Source: Streptomyces sp. NBC_00568 | GTDB lineage: Bacteria; Actinomycetota; Actinomycetes; Streptomycetales; Streptomycetaceae | Direction: 5' to 3' | Length of the DNA: 64,000 nucleotides | Assembly (NCBI RefSeq): GCF_026341855.1 | Contig: NZ_JAPENW010000001.1 | Coordinates: 806,001 to 870,000 of the forward strand | Shown here: positions 19,152 to 27,641 of the stretch, in pieces | How positions within the stretch are numbered: the stretch's first letter is position 1 | Layout of the letters: every line of letters begins with the position of its first letter | Position numbers and translations under genes: made by a program | The notes under the pieces: generated by a model | Database searches by the model: none | Seen by the model: only the letters and a program-made list of their open reading frames with translations | What the model was told of the DNA's origin: nothing

Positions 19152-20210
19152 TCACAGGCGCTTGGCGCTGCGCAGCAGCCCGGCGTAGAAGCCGTTGCCG
19201 TCGATCCGGGAGGCACCGCCCTTGTCGCCCATGGTCGGTCCGTTGACCTCCTTGCGGCTGGAGATGAAGACACGGTGGCCGTCGGTGTCCACGCCCAGGT
19301 ACAGGGCGACGTGGTCCAGGTGGTTGCCGGTGCGGTGGTCCATCTTGAAGAAGAGGAGGTCACCGGGCTGGACCACGTCGATGTTCTTGGGGCGGGTGTA
19401 CCAGGGGGACGGCCCGGAGAGCTTCAGGATGTCGACGCCGATCTTCGATCGGGCCATGCCGTCGGCGCTGCGCGGCAGTCCGTCGCCGGAGAGATTCGTC
19501 GCCATCAGCGGATAGCGGGCCCGGTAGCCCCAGATCATGCGCATGAACCCGGAGCAGTCCAGGGCGCGGTAACGCTCCTTGCGCGCCACCATCGAGGTGC
19601 CGTCGCGGAAGGTGTAGTTGATGCCCAGGTAGTCGTAGAAGTCGTTCTGTTCGAGGCGGTCGACGCCGTCCTCCTTGAAGGGGCCGAAGATCGCGTCGCC
19701 CTCGTACGGAACGCCCTCGTCGTCCTTCTTCACCGGCGCCCCCTCGACGTACTGGAAGGCGATCGCGAAGATGTCGTCGGCCTCGCTGCCGTAGAACTCC
19801 TTGAACCAGTCCTTGAACCACTTCTCCTTCTCGGCACCCTTGCGCCAGGCCTCCGGCATCAGGCGCACCCAGTCCTGTGTCACCACACGGGACTGGGTGT
19901 TGGCCGGCTCGGTGAGGGTGCGGGAGGGGCCCCGGAGGGTCGCGGTGCGGGCGCCGTCCGTGAAGGTGGCGAGGATGTCGCCGTTCTCGCCGCGCAGCAC
20001 GGAGCGGGTCGGGTTGTTCAGGCGCTCCCAGGTCTGCTTGCCGGTGGCCTTGCCCGAGTTCTCCAGGGCCGGCTTGTCGGTGACGGCCTGCACGGCCGGG
20101 ACCTTCGCCTCCTCGTCCTTGCGGAGTTCGAAGGTGAAGTAGGCGCTGCCCGCGAGCAGCGCGAGGACCGTGGCCGCGTGGAGGACGGGACGGCCTTTGC
20201 GCTTCGGCAT
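19152..20210 (-). CDS. NlpC/P60-type cysteine hydrolase, membrane-anchored, pgs operon
   Basis: A 352-residue protein with an N-terminal signal anchor (HAATVLALLAGSAYFTFEL), an extracytoplasmic middle region and a C-terminal NlpC/P60-like domain. RALDCSGFMRMIWGYR provides the nucleophile Cys219 and HLDHVALYLGVDTDG provides His300, in the order expected for the family, whose members hydrolyse gamma-D-glutamyl bonds in peptidoglycan. It is the last gene of the operon with the HAMP sensor, pgsB and pgsC. In characterised poly-gamma-glutamate loci a gamma-glutamyl-bond enzyme (PgsS, PgdS, CapD) trims or anchors the polymer; a similar role here is an inference from context. PgdS of Bacillus is itself an NlpC/P60 protein. 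Confidence 0.82.
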   Translation of the reverse strand: MPKRKGRPVLHAATVLALLAGSAYFTFELRKDEEAKVPAVQAVTDKPALENSGKATGKQTWERLNNPTRSVLRGENGDILATFTDGARTATLRGPSRTLTEPANTQSRVVTQDWVRLMPEAWRKGAEKEKWFKDWFKEFYGSEADDIFAIAFQYVEGAPVKKDDEGVPYEGDAIFGPFKEDGVDRLEQNDFYDYLGINYTFRDGTSMVARKERYRALDCSGFMRMIWGYRARYPLMATNLSGDGLPRSADGMARSKIGVDILKLSGPSPWYTRPKNIDVVQPGDLLFFKMDHRTGNHLDHVALYLGVDTDGHRVFISSRKEVNGPTMGDKGGASRIDGNGFYAGLLRSAKRL

Positions 20211-20247
20211 GGTGACGGCTCCAGAGGTTCCGAAGAAAGAGGCGGGC

Positions 20248-20730
20248 TCAGGCGGACGGCATGGCGCCGAGAAGGATTCCGGCGGTCAGCACGACGTAGG
20301 TGGCGAGCGTGACCGAACCGGTCGACAGCAGCGTGGCCCCCTTGGGCTGGCGCACCAGCTGGTAGCCGACGAGACCGGGGACGATGAAGCCCAGGGTCTG
20401 GTTGGCGTACAGCAGCGGGAACTCCATCTGGAGCACGATGATCACGGACGCCTGGATCAGTACGCCGGTCAGCACGACGGCCGCGAACAGCCGCTTGCCG
20501 TAGAGGATCACGAAGCGCTGGAGCAGCAGGGTGGTGACGTACGTCAGAACGGTCACGCCGAGGACGAGCGCCGCGCGCTGCAGGTCCTCGATGAGGGTGA
20601 GCGCCAGCCAGCCAGGGGTGATCATGCCGCCGGGCGAGAGGTTGGTGGTGAGGTAGCAGATCAGCGAGAACATCAGGCCCAGGCCGATGCCGATCGCGGC
20701 GATCTCGGGGGTGAGGACGGAGGGGATCAA
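20248..20730 (-). CDS. pgsC: PgsC/CapC-like membrane protein of poly-gamma-glutamate synthesis
   Basis: A 160-residue polytopic membrane protein with the normal length of PgsC/CapC. Characteristic sequence includes TPEIAAIGIGLGLMFSLICY, the conserved YLTTNLSPGGMITPGWLAL, and GFIVPGLVGYQLVRQP near the C terminus. PgsC associates with the synthetase PgsB in the membrane complex that polymerises and exports poly-gamma-glutamate. I chose the TTG at 20730: it starts LIPSVLTPEIAAIG, has AGGAGAG 5 nt upstream, and overlaps the pgsB stop as TTGA, the usual coupled arrangement. A GTG 24 nt further upstream is also possible. Five or so hydrophobic helices are visible. Confidence 0.85.
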   Translation of the reverse strand: MIPSVLTPEIAAIGIGLGLMFSLICYLTTNLSPGGMITPGWLALTLIEDLQRAALVLGVTVLTYVTTLLLQRFVILYGKRLFAAVVLTGVLIQASVIIVLQMEFPLLYANQTLGFIVPGLVGYQLVRQPKGATLLSTGSVTLATYVVLTAGILLGAMPSA

Positions 20731-22712
20731 CGGGGCTCTCCTGGGCTGCGCCACTGCTGGGGGTCGTCGTCGGGGTGTGTGGGAGGTACGCGGGGTTCGA
20801 ACAGGCCGCGGGACCCGGGCTGTTCACCGGAACCGGGCGGCTGGGGCCGTGTGTCCGCGGCTCCCTGCGACTCGTCCGGCCAGGGCTCACGGGCCTGCTC
20901 GGGCCGGTACACCTGCTCCGGCTGGTGGCTCCGGCGCGGGTGCTCCGGCTGCTGGTGCGGGTGCTCCGACCGGTGCGGCTGGTGCGGCTGCTCCAGCTGG
21001 TTCTGCTGTGTCTGCTGCGGGTAGTCGGGACGCGCCCGCCGCGAACGGCTCTCCGGCGCGGACGCACCCAGCGGGTCCGTCCGCGGGTGCGCCGCCTGCG
21101 GTCGGCCCTGCTGCGGCTGGCCCTGCTGCGGCTGACCCCGCTGGTCGAGCGTCGCCTGCGGGTGACCCTGCTGGTGATGCCCGGCCTGCGGGTGGCCCTG
21201 CTGAGGCTGCGGCTGGCCCTGCTGGGGACGGCCCCGGCGCGGACGGCCCTGCTGCTCGGGCGTCGGCTGCGGGTGACCCTGCTGGGGGTACGGCTGGGCC
21301 GCGGTGCGCTGTGCGGGGACGTGGGTCTGGGGCGCGTACCGCGTCTCGTACGCCTCCGAGTACCGCTGGTAGGGGTCGATCCGCGGCGCGTACAGCTGCA
21401 CGGTCTCGACGTGCTCGCGCACCGGCGTCGGCACACGCGGCTCGTCGGCCGTGCCGCCGGGACGGTCGGCACGGCCGGCGTCACCGGCGGCGTTCCCGTC
21501 CGCGCCGTCGTCCGCGCCGTCGTCCGCGCTGTCGTCCGCGGGGAGTTCGGCGAGGTGCTCCAGCAGGTGCTCGCCCTGGCCGTGGATGTTGCCGATGGCC
21601 ACCAGGGAGCTGTCCGCGCCGAGCTCACCGAGCAGCCGGCGCATGAACTCCTCGGGGTCGCGGCGGTCGCCGCCGAGGTCGACCGCGCGGGAGCGGTACT
21701 CCGCGGGCATCGCGTCGATGGCGCTCTTGGCCGGGTGGCCGATCACGAAGACCTTCTCGGGGTCCAGCTCGGGGATGATCTCGCCCATCTGACCGTTGCG
21801 CTCGACGCGGTCGGGGCGGCAGTTGATCACCACGTTGAGCGGGCGGTGGATGGCGCCGAGATCGAGCAGCTGGTTGATGTTCATCAGCGTCGACTCGGGG
21901 TCGTTGGCCGCGAAGACGTTCGCGAAGCGGAGCTTCTTGCCGTCCTCGGTGACGTACCGCTCGACGGAGAGGACACCGGGGTCCGGCGGCGCGTCGTACA
22001 TGCCCTGGAGGGCCGTCTCCCGCTCCACGCCGAGGAGTTCGGCGACGGTGAGCGCGATCGCCACGTTCTCCTTGAAGGTGAACCAGCTGAACCCGCGCAG
22101 CTCCTCGTCCGAGACCGTTTCCGGGTCGGCGTAGATCAGCTTGCAGTCGCGGGAGTCGGCCTCCTCCTGGAGGATCGCGAAGCGCTCCTGCTCGGCGGTG
22201 ACACAGATGCCGCCCTCCGGCATGGACCGGGAGAGCGAGCGGGCCACGTCGTCGAGGGTGGGGCCCATCTCCGCGAGGTGGTCCTCGCGGACGTTGCACA
22301 GGACGCCGATCGTGGAGCGGATCAGCTTGGACTGGTTGATCTCCTGGAGGGCCGGCATGACGGCCATGCACTCGATGACCAGGGCGTCCGGGTTGTACGC
22401 CGCCGCGCGCCGGACGATGCCGATCTGCTCGACGACGTTGGCGATGCCGAACTTGCGGTAGACCGGCTCCTCGGTGGCGTCGGGGTGGATGAACCGGGCC
22501 GCCGTACCGGTGGTCTTGGCGACCGTGGTCAGCCCGCCGCCGCGCAGCGCGCCCGCGCAGAGCCGGGTGATGGACGACTTGCCGCGGATGCCGTTGACCA
22601 GCACCCGGGTGGGAATGTTGTCCAGGTTGGTGAAGTGCCGCCGCTGTTCGACGATGCCCGCCACCAGCAGGATCGCGCAGCACACCACCAGGACGGTGAA
22701 GAGGAAGAGCAC
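20727..22712 (-). CDS. pgsB: PgsB/CapB-like poly-gamma-glutamate synthetase with Gln/Pro/His-rich tail
   Basis: A 661-residue Mur-ligase-like ATP-dependent amide ligase that polymerises glutamate through gamma-carboxyl bonds. The first 17 residues form a membrane helix (FLFTVLVVCCAILLVAG). PTRVLVNGIRGKSSITRLCA contains the P-loop, and ALVIECMAVMPALQEINQSK and CNVREDHLAEMGPTLDD are strongly conserved CapB motifs; catalytic sequence ends near residue 400. The last 260 residues are an unusual disordered extension: an Asp/Ala-repeat (ADDGADDGADG) and a tract built on QQGHPQ/QQGQPQ units. Such a tail is absent from Bacillus PgsB. The GTG at 22712 begins 6 nt after the upstream stop. pgsC overlaps its end. 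Confidence 0.88.
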   Translation of the reverse strand: MLFLFTVLVVCCAILLVAGIVEQRRHFTNLDNIPTRVLVNGIRGKSSITRLCAGALRGGGLTTVAKTTGTAARFIHPDATEEPVYRKFGIANVVEQIGIVRRAAAYNPDALVIECMAVMPALQEINQSKLIRSTIGVLCNVREDHLAEMGPTLDDVARSLSRSMPEGGICVTAEQERFAILQEEADSRDCKLIYADPETVSDEELRGFSWFTFKENVAIALTVAELLGVERETALQGMYDAPPDPGVLSVERYVTEDGKKLRFANVFAANDPESTLMNINQLLDLGAIHRPLNVVINCRPDRVERNGQMGEIIPELDPEKVFVIGHPAKSAIDAMPAEYRSRAVDLGGDRRDPEEFMRRLLGELGADSSLVAIGNIHGQGEHLLEHLAELPADDSADDGADDGADGNAAGDAGRADRPGGTADEPRVPTPVREHVETVQLYAPRIDPYQRYSEAYETRYAPQTHVPAQRTAAQPYPQQGHPQPTPEQQGRPRRGRPQQGQPQPQQGHPQAGHHQQGHPQATLDQRGQPQQGQPQQGRPQAAHPRTDPLGASAPESRSRRARPDYPQQTQQNQLEQPHQPHRSEHPHQQPEHPRRSHQPEQVYRPEQAREPWPDESQGAADTRPQPPGSGEQPGSRGLFEPRVPPTHPDDDPQQWRSPGEPR

Positions 22713-22718
22713 GGCTGA

Positions 22719-24980
22719 TCAGTTCCTTACGTGCTGCTGGGGCGCGGTGCCGGGTGCGCTCCGGCGCGGGGACGGCTGCTGTCTGCGCTGTTCCTGGAGC
22801 TGCTGGCGGACGAGTTCCAGGGAGCGGGTGACCGCGCCGACCTCGTCGTGGTTGCGCGGGAACAGGACGGTCTTGCGGTCGCCGCCGGCCAGCGCCTCGG
22901 CCTGGCCGGCCAGGGCGCGCAGCGGCCGGGCCACCACGATGTGCATCCAGCCGAGACAGGCGGCCGCGGCGGCGGCACCCAGCAGTCCGGCGAGCACCGT
23001 GCGGTGCTGCACGTCGTACTCGGGGATGGCGAGCCGGTCCGCGGGCTGCCAGCTGACGACGGTCCAGCCGAGCTGCTTGGCCGGGCCGCCTCCCACGAAG
23101 GGAGCCGCGGCGGCGATCTGCACGCCGTCCTCGCGGTAGAGCACACCGGCGGCGTGCGCGGACTTGCCGACCTTCTGCCCGGCCGCGAAGACCAGGTCCT
23201 TCAGGCGCTGGTTGGGCAGCGACTGGAAGGCGAGGTAGCCGGTGTTGCCCGCGATGACCTTGCCCTGGTCGTCGACGAGGCGTACGACGCCGAGGCCCGG
23301 CCTCTTGAGCACCGAGTTGAGGAAGTCGATCCGGAACTCGCCGACCAGCGCGGACCCGTCGCGGCCGGGGATCTCGGCGGTGCCGACCACGAGCGGCTTC
23401 TTGCCTCCCTGGCCGAGCAGCTGGATGGGGTCGGCGGTGGCGGGCTTGGGCCGCGCCTCGCGGGGCTTGTCGCCGACCTGGGCGACCACGTCGCCGGAGG
23501 CGTCGACGACGTAGAGCGACTGGTAGCGCAGGTGCTGGTTGAGCGTGCGGTCCAGCACCTTGGTCATGTCGTCCGGGGTGGTGCGGTCGCCGATCAGCGT
23601 GGCCACGGACTGGAGGTCGGCCTCGCCCTCGTTGAGCGCGCGGCGCACCCGGTCGGTGAGCGTGTCGGTGCGCTCGCGCTGGTCGTTCACGAGCTGCTGC
23701 GGTACGACGACGGTGCCGTCGGCCCGGTTCAGGATGAGCAGCAGCGGGGCCGACCAGGCGAGCAGCAGGACGGCGCAGACGGCGAGCAGGCCGCGGGTTC
23801 CGATGCGGCGCGGGCCGCGCGGGCGGGGCGCGGCCTCGGTCCGCTCGGCGCCTTCGCCGAGCAGCTGGCCGCGCAGCCCTTCCAGGGCCGTGCCGATCCG
23901 GCGGGCCTCGCCGTAGCCGGGGACGCTCACCGGGCGTGCCAGGTCTCCGCGGGTGAGGCGGCGCGACTCCAGGAAGAGCCGGATGAGCGGCCGCTGCACC
24001 GTACCGAGCAGCACGGCGACGGCGATGCCGCCGATGATCAGGAGGGCGCCGCCGGCGAGCAGTCCGAAGACGGGGGAGGTGGAGCGGGTGGGGTCCTCGG
24101 CGACCTTCACCATGGCGACCACGGTGAGGCCGAGGGCGGTCGCGGTGGTGGTCTCGCCGGGCTGCGGCGCGGAGAGCGTGGCGTAGCCGGCGACGGACCG
24201 GTCGCTGAGGAACGTGCCGCCGAGCAGGCTGCCGCTCACGCCCAGGTAGCCGCCGGAGCCGGGCTCCTTGGTGCTGAGCGGGTGCTCCCCGGCCTTGCTC
24301 GCCGCCGTCTTGGCGAAGGACTTGAGCTGCTTGTTGGACGCGGCGACCTCTTCGCGCTGGAGGTCGGTGAGGACCTGCTCGGGCTCGGGGATGCCGTCGC
24401 TGCTGAGGATCGCCCCGGAGCGGTCCACGACCGCGATGGAGCGGAACTGGCCGAGGCTGATGCCCGGGAACTTGAGGCTGTTGGAGGCGACGAGAAGCAG
24501 CTGCGGCTTGCCCGGCCAGGACAGCAGCGCGAAGGACAGCAGCCGGACCTCGCCGTTCTCCAGGCGCACCATGCGGGGCGCGAGCCCGCCCTCGTCGCCG
24601 AGCGTGGACCGGTCGAGGGAGGTCAGCGGGACGGTCTCGCCGCGGGTCGCGACGAGCTTGCCCGACCGGATCTCGATGACCGCCGTACCCATCCACTTCT
24701 GGTACGTGTTGCCCAGTTTGTCGAGCACGGTGTCGCCGGAGACCGGCGCGCCCGCGCTGAACAGGGCGGCGGAGCGGTCGAGGTCGGTCACCGACTCGTC
24801 GATGGAGGCACGCAGGGCGATCGCGCCGTCCTCCGCGAAGTGCTGCTGGGACGTCTGGACGGCCTTGGGCAGGCTGGTGTCACCGGCCGGACCGAGCACG
24901 AGCGCCGTGACGGCCGCGAGCGAGAGGAGGAGCGCCGACAGGACCGCTATGGGCGGTCGTATGCCGCCAAGCAGCGACAT
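22719..24980 (-). CDS. Tandem HAMP membrane sensor without output domain
   Basis: A 753-residue protein built twice on one plan: membrane helix (residues 8-30), extracellular sensor region of about 270 residues, helix (300-325) and HAMP (326-380, with PLIRLFLESRRLTRGDLA); then helix (397-420), second extracellular region, helix (655-680) and second HAMP (PLRALAGQAEALAGGDRKTV, then ELVRQQLQEQRR). The extracellular parts look Cache-like, which is an inference. There is no kinase, cyclase, methyl-acceptor or phosphatase sequence; the protein ends just after the second HAMP. It leads the operon with pgsB, pgsC and the NlpC/P60 gene. The ATG at 24980 opens directly into the first helix; earlier in-frame codons give only Arg/Pro-rich sequence. 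Confidence 0.78.
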   Translation of the reverse strand: MSLLGGIRPPIAVLSALLLSLAAVTALVLGPAGDTSLPKAVQTSQQHFAEDGAIALRASIDESVTDLDRSAALFSAGAPVSGDTVLDKLGNTYQKWMGTAVIEIRSGKLVATRGETVPLTSLDRSTLGDEGGLAPRMVRLENGEVRLLSFALLSWPGKPQLLLVASNSLKFPGISLGQFRSIAVVDRSGAILSSDGIPEPEQVLTDLQREEVAASNKQLKSFAKTAASKAGEHPLSTKEPGSGGYLGVSGSLLGGTFLSDRSVAGYATLSAPQPGETTTATALGLTVVAMVKVAEDPTRSTSPVFGLLAGGALLIIGGIAVAVLLGTVQRPLIRLFLESRRLTRGDLARPVSVPGYGEARRIGTALEGLRGQLLGEGAERTEAAPRPRGPRRIGTRGLLAVCAVLLLAWSAPLLLILNRADGTVVVPQQLVNDQRERTDTLTDRVRRALNEGEADLQSVATLIGDRTTPDDMTKVLDRTLNQHLRYQSLYVVDASGDVVAQVGDKPREARPKPATADPIQLLGQGGKKPLVVGTAEIPGRDGSALVGEFRIDFLNSVLKRPGLGVVRLVDDQGKVIAGNTGYLAFQSLPNQRLKDLVFAAGQKVGKSAHAAGVLYREDGVQIAAAAPFVGGGPAKQLGWTVVSWQPADRLAIPEYDVQHRTVLAGLLGAAAAAACLGWMHIVVARPLRALAGQAEALAGGDRKTVLFPRNHDEVGAVTRSLELVRQQLQEQRRQQPSPRRSAPGTAPQQHVRN

Positions 24981-25179
24981 ATCAGCTCTGCGGCGAGCAC
25001 GGTGCTGCCGCGCCGGGGGCGATGGCGCCAACGGACAGGTCCTCTCAAGCGGTTGTACGGGCAGGCGTGCGCGAAAGCGGCCTGCTTGCGGGTGCGGGTG
25101 CGGGCGTGACACAGGGGCACAGTTGGGAAAATTGAGTCCCTGCGCGTGTCAGACCGGCGAAGGAGTCAGGAAGTTGCAC

Positions 25180-25207
25180 GGATTAAAAGTGATCTGGGCA
25201 ACATCAA
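25180..25207 (-). promoter_or_regulatory. Putative promoter of the HAMP-pgsBC operon
   Basis: On the minus strand TTGATG (25202-25207) is followed after 16 nt by TAATCC (25180-25185). It is the most promoter-like element in the intergenic region and points toward the operon, about 200 nt before the start codon. Confidence 0.35.
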
Positions 25208-25364
25208 TGTTTCGAACGGGCATGTTCGGGCAGGACCGATCGATTCCGGTTCGAATGGGGTCCGTCACCGCTCCGGCGGCCCGGGCCGCGAACCCGCGCC
25301 CGGCCGGCCGTCGGCGCCGGCACGGGCGGGCCCGAACGCCGGCTCGCGGCCCGCGACAAGGCAA

Positions 25365-25391
25365 GTGCCCGGCCCGAGGCGGGCCGGGCAC
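25365..25391 (-). terminator. Terminator of the capA gene
   Basis: Perfect 11-bp arms GTGCCCGGCCC (25365-25375) and GGGCCGGGCAC (25381-25391) around a 5-nt loop, 22 nt after the capA stop. Confidence 0.8.
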
Positions 25392-25412
25392 GGATCCTCG
25401 CGCCGGTCGGCC

Positions 25413-26639
25413 TCAGCCCGGCAGTTCCGTGAGCGGCTTGAGGCCGTCCTTCGCCGCGCCGCGGTTGAGCATGGTGCCCTCGGTCCGCTCGAAGGCCAGC
25501 CGGAGACGGGCCCGCTCCTGGTCGCTCAGGTCGTCGCGCTCGAGCTCCGCCGCGACGTCCACCAGCCGGTAGTTCTTGACGTCACCCTTCGCCGGCTCGG
25601 CCGGGGTGCCGTCCTCGGTCGCCTCGGGGTCCGGCGGAATCTCCACGAGGGTCGGCTCGTAGCGGGCCTCGACGTCCCACTTGCCGCCGTGCTCGGTGAA
25701 GGTGAACCAGCCGATCACGCCCTCCTCGGTGAGCCCCGTCGGCACGTCGTGGCGCGCGACCTGGTTGCCGAGGCCGTACACGATCCAGGTGCCGTCGACC
25801 TTCTCCATCGGCTGCACGACATGCGCGTGGTGCCCGATGACCAGGTCGATGCCGGTCTTCCGGGCCAGCTGCCGGGCGAACTTGAGCTGCGGGGTCGACG
25901 GGTTGGGGTGGTGCTCACGGCCCCAGTGGATGGAGAGGATCACGACCTCGGCGCCGGCCGAGCGGGCCCGCTTCTCGGCCGTCCTGATCCGGCCCAGGTC
26001 GTTCTGGTTGACCAGCCACGGCTTGTCCTTGGGCAGCTCGTGGGCGTTGAAGCCGAAGGCGAAGGAGATCTGCGCGACCTTCACGCCCTTGACGTCCATG
26101 ATCAGCGGGGTGAGCGCGTCCTTCTCGGTACGGAAGGAGCCCGTGTGCTTGAGGCCCGCGGAGTCCAGGGTGTCGAGGGTGCGCTTCACACCGGCGTAGC
26201 CGTGGTCGATCGAGTGGTTGGAGGCGGTCGAGCAGGTGTCGTAGCCGATGTCCTTGATGGTCCCGGCTATCTGCGGCGGTATGAGGAAGTTGGGGTAGCT
26301 CTCGAAGGGGCCCTTCGGCTTGCCCATCACCGGCTCCATGTGGCAGATGCCCAGGTCCGCCTTGCTGATCACCGGCTTGATCCCGGCCATGAGCGGACCG
26401 AAGTCCAGACCGTCGACCCCCCGGCCGGTCTCCTTGGCGTCCGCCGTCGCCTGCTCGATGAGCTGAGGATGGATCAGAATGTCGCCGGCCGCGGCTACGG
26501 TGAACGAGCGTCCGCCCCCCTTCGACGTGGAGTCGGAGTCCCCGCCTCCTCCGACGAGGCCGCACCCCGACAGTGCGGCGACGAGGGTGAGCGGGGCCAG
26601 GAGGGTGGGCAAGGTGCGGCGGTTACGGCGTCTGGTCAC
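25413..26639 (-). CDS. CapA/PgsA-family lipoprotein (poly-gamma-glutamate synthesis)
   Basis: A 408-residue lipoprotein with lipobox VAALSGCG followed by a Gly/Ser linker and a PGA_cap metallophosphatase-like domain. Metal-site motifs are intact: VAAAGDILIHPQLIE (GDxxxH), TASNHSIDHGYAGV (NH), SIHWGREHHPNPS, and VIGHHAHVVQPME (GHHxH). In capsule or poly-gamma-glutamate systems CapA/PgsA sits at the membrane and is needed with PgsB and PgsC for polymer production or export. Here it is its own transcription unit directly upstream of the HAMP-pgsBC operon and read in the same direction. The GTG at 26639 gives a proper signal peptide; an upstream extension would reach into the divergent gene. Confidence 0.86.
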   Translation of the reverse strand: MTRRRNRRTLPTLLAPLTLVAALSGCGLVGGGGDSDSTSKGGGRSFTVAAAGDILIHPQLIEQATADAKETGRGVDGLDFGPLMAGIKPVISKADLGICHMEPVMGKPKGPFESYPNFLIPPQIAGTIKDIGYDTCSTASNHSIDHGYAGVKRTLDTLDSAGLKHTGSFRTEKDALTPLIMDVKGVKVAQISFAFGFNAHELPKDKPWLVNQNDLGRIRTAEKRARSAGAEVVILSIHWGREHHPNPSTPQLKFARQLARKTGIDLVIGHHAHVVQPMEKVDGTWIVYGLGNQVARHDVPTGLTEEGVIGWFTFTEHGGKWDVEARYEPTLVEIPPDPEATEDGTPAEPAKGDVKNYRLVDVAAELERDDLSDQERARLRLAFERTEGTMLNRGAAKDGLKPLTELPG

Positions 26640-26659
26640 CGAGATATCTTGATACAACC

Positions 26660-27637
26660 ATGAGGGCAAACCGCTCCAGAACGATAACGATCGCAACACT
26701 TCTCTTGCTCATCACCGCTCTCGCCTGTTGGGGAACGGTGGTCCTGCGCGACACCCGCGACACCCGCGGGGAGTCGCCCTCCGGCCGGCCCGGGGACGGT
26801 CCGCCGTCCGTCGACCTGGCCCGCTCCGTCGCGGCGTACACCGACCGGTTCGCACCCGACGGTGCCTTCCGGCCACCCTCCCGCACCGAGCGGCAGACGG
26901 TCGCCGACGGGGTGGGACTCCTCCTCGACCACCACCGGGAACAGGCCGAACAGCGGCTCGCCGAGGTCGACTTCGCCGTGCGCACCCTGGTCGACAGCGC
27001 CACCGGCCGACAATTCGCAGAGGTGTACGACCGCGTCGACCAGGGGCCCGCGCCGCGCGGCTGGGGCCGCGTCTTCATCGGCCTCGGCCACCCCGTCCGA
27101 TGGTCGGTACAGGTGCCCCATCCGGTCGCGGACCAGCACACGGAACTGCTGGGCGTACGCATCCTGAGAGGCTCGCCCGGCGGTCTCCTGGTCGTTGCCG
27201 GAGCACATCGCAAATCCGGCGAGGGGGATGCCGCGGACGTGGCGCACCGCCGCGACACCGTCTTCCACGCGGTCTGCTCCGAACTCGTCCGGCGAGGTGT
27301 CGCCGGCATCCAGCTGCACGGCTTCGCCCAGGAGTCCGCCCCGCGCTACGACGTGATCGCCTCGGCGGGTGCCGGAACGGCCGGCCGCCCCGCGGGCCGC
27401 CGGCTCGCCGACGCGCTCGGCGCCAAGGACTTCGCCGTGTGCCGGGCCTGGGCCCGCTCCTGCCCGCTCGCCGGGCGGGACAACGTGCAGGGGCGCTGGG
27501 CCGCCGAGAAGGGGATTCCGTTCCTCCATGTGGAGTTCGCCCCGGGGCCGCGCTCGGACGTCCGGAAGGCCGCCCGGGTGGCCGAGGCCGTATCCGTCGT
27601 CACGCGCCGCTGGGCCGGGGGCGTTCTGGCAGGGTGA
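26660..27637 (+). CDS. Secreted protein of unknown function, divergent from capA
   Basis: A 325-residue protein with an N-terminal signal anchor (TITIATLLLLITALACWGTV) and an extracytoplasmic domain I do not recognise with certainty. The second half contains LLVVAGAHRKSGEGDAADVA, GVAGIQLHGFAQES and IPFLHVEFAPGP; the His, His and Glu in these segments follow the order of metal ligands in some zinc-dependent amidohydrolases and poly-gamma-glutamate hydrolases, but that is speculation. The ATG at 26660 is only 20 nt from the start of capA on the other strand. The position beside a poly-gamma-glutamate-type locus suggests a part in polymer turnover. Two other readings, lipid or peptidoglycan hydrolase or a non-enzymatic protein, remain open. 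Confidence 0.65.
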   Translation: MRANRSRTITIATLLLLITALACWGTVVLRDTRDTRGESPSGRPGDGPPSVDLARSVAAYTDRFAPDGAFRPPSRTERQTVADGVGLLLDHHREQAEQRLAEVDFAVRTLVDSATGRQFAEVYDRVDQGPAPRGWGRVFIGLGHPVRWSVQVPHPVADQHTELLGVRILRGSPGGLLVVAGAHRKSGEGDAADVAHRRDTVFHAVCSELVRRGVAGIQLHGFAQESAPRYDVIASAGAGTAGRPAGRRLADALGAKDFAVCRAWARSCPLAGRDNVQGRWAAEKGIPFLHVEFAPGPRSDVRKAARVAEAVSVVTRRWAGGVLAG

Positions 27638-27641
27638 GGGC

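Larger units (their letters stand above)
24981..25412. other. 432-bp region between capA and the HAMP-pgsBC operon
   Basis: Holds the capA terminator (25365-25391) and a patch of low GC (about 25175-25235) with promoter-like sequence reading toward the HAMP gene. No gene is supported; a 24-codon frame on the minus strand (25149-25223) lies over the promoter-like patch. Confidence 0.6.

Noticed and set aside
25149..25223. 24-codon minus-strand frame beginning MPVRNIDVAQITFNP
   Set aside because: It lies on the AT-rich promoter-like patch of the HAMP-pgsBC operon and has no ribosome binding site; composition is explained by the promoter.
25240..25262. GGTTCGAAT, similar to the T-arm of a tRNA
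   Set aside because: No acceptor stem, anticodon arm or D-arm can be drawn around it on either strand.
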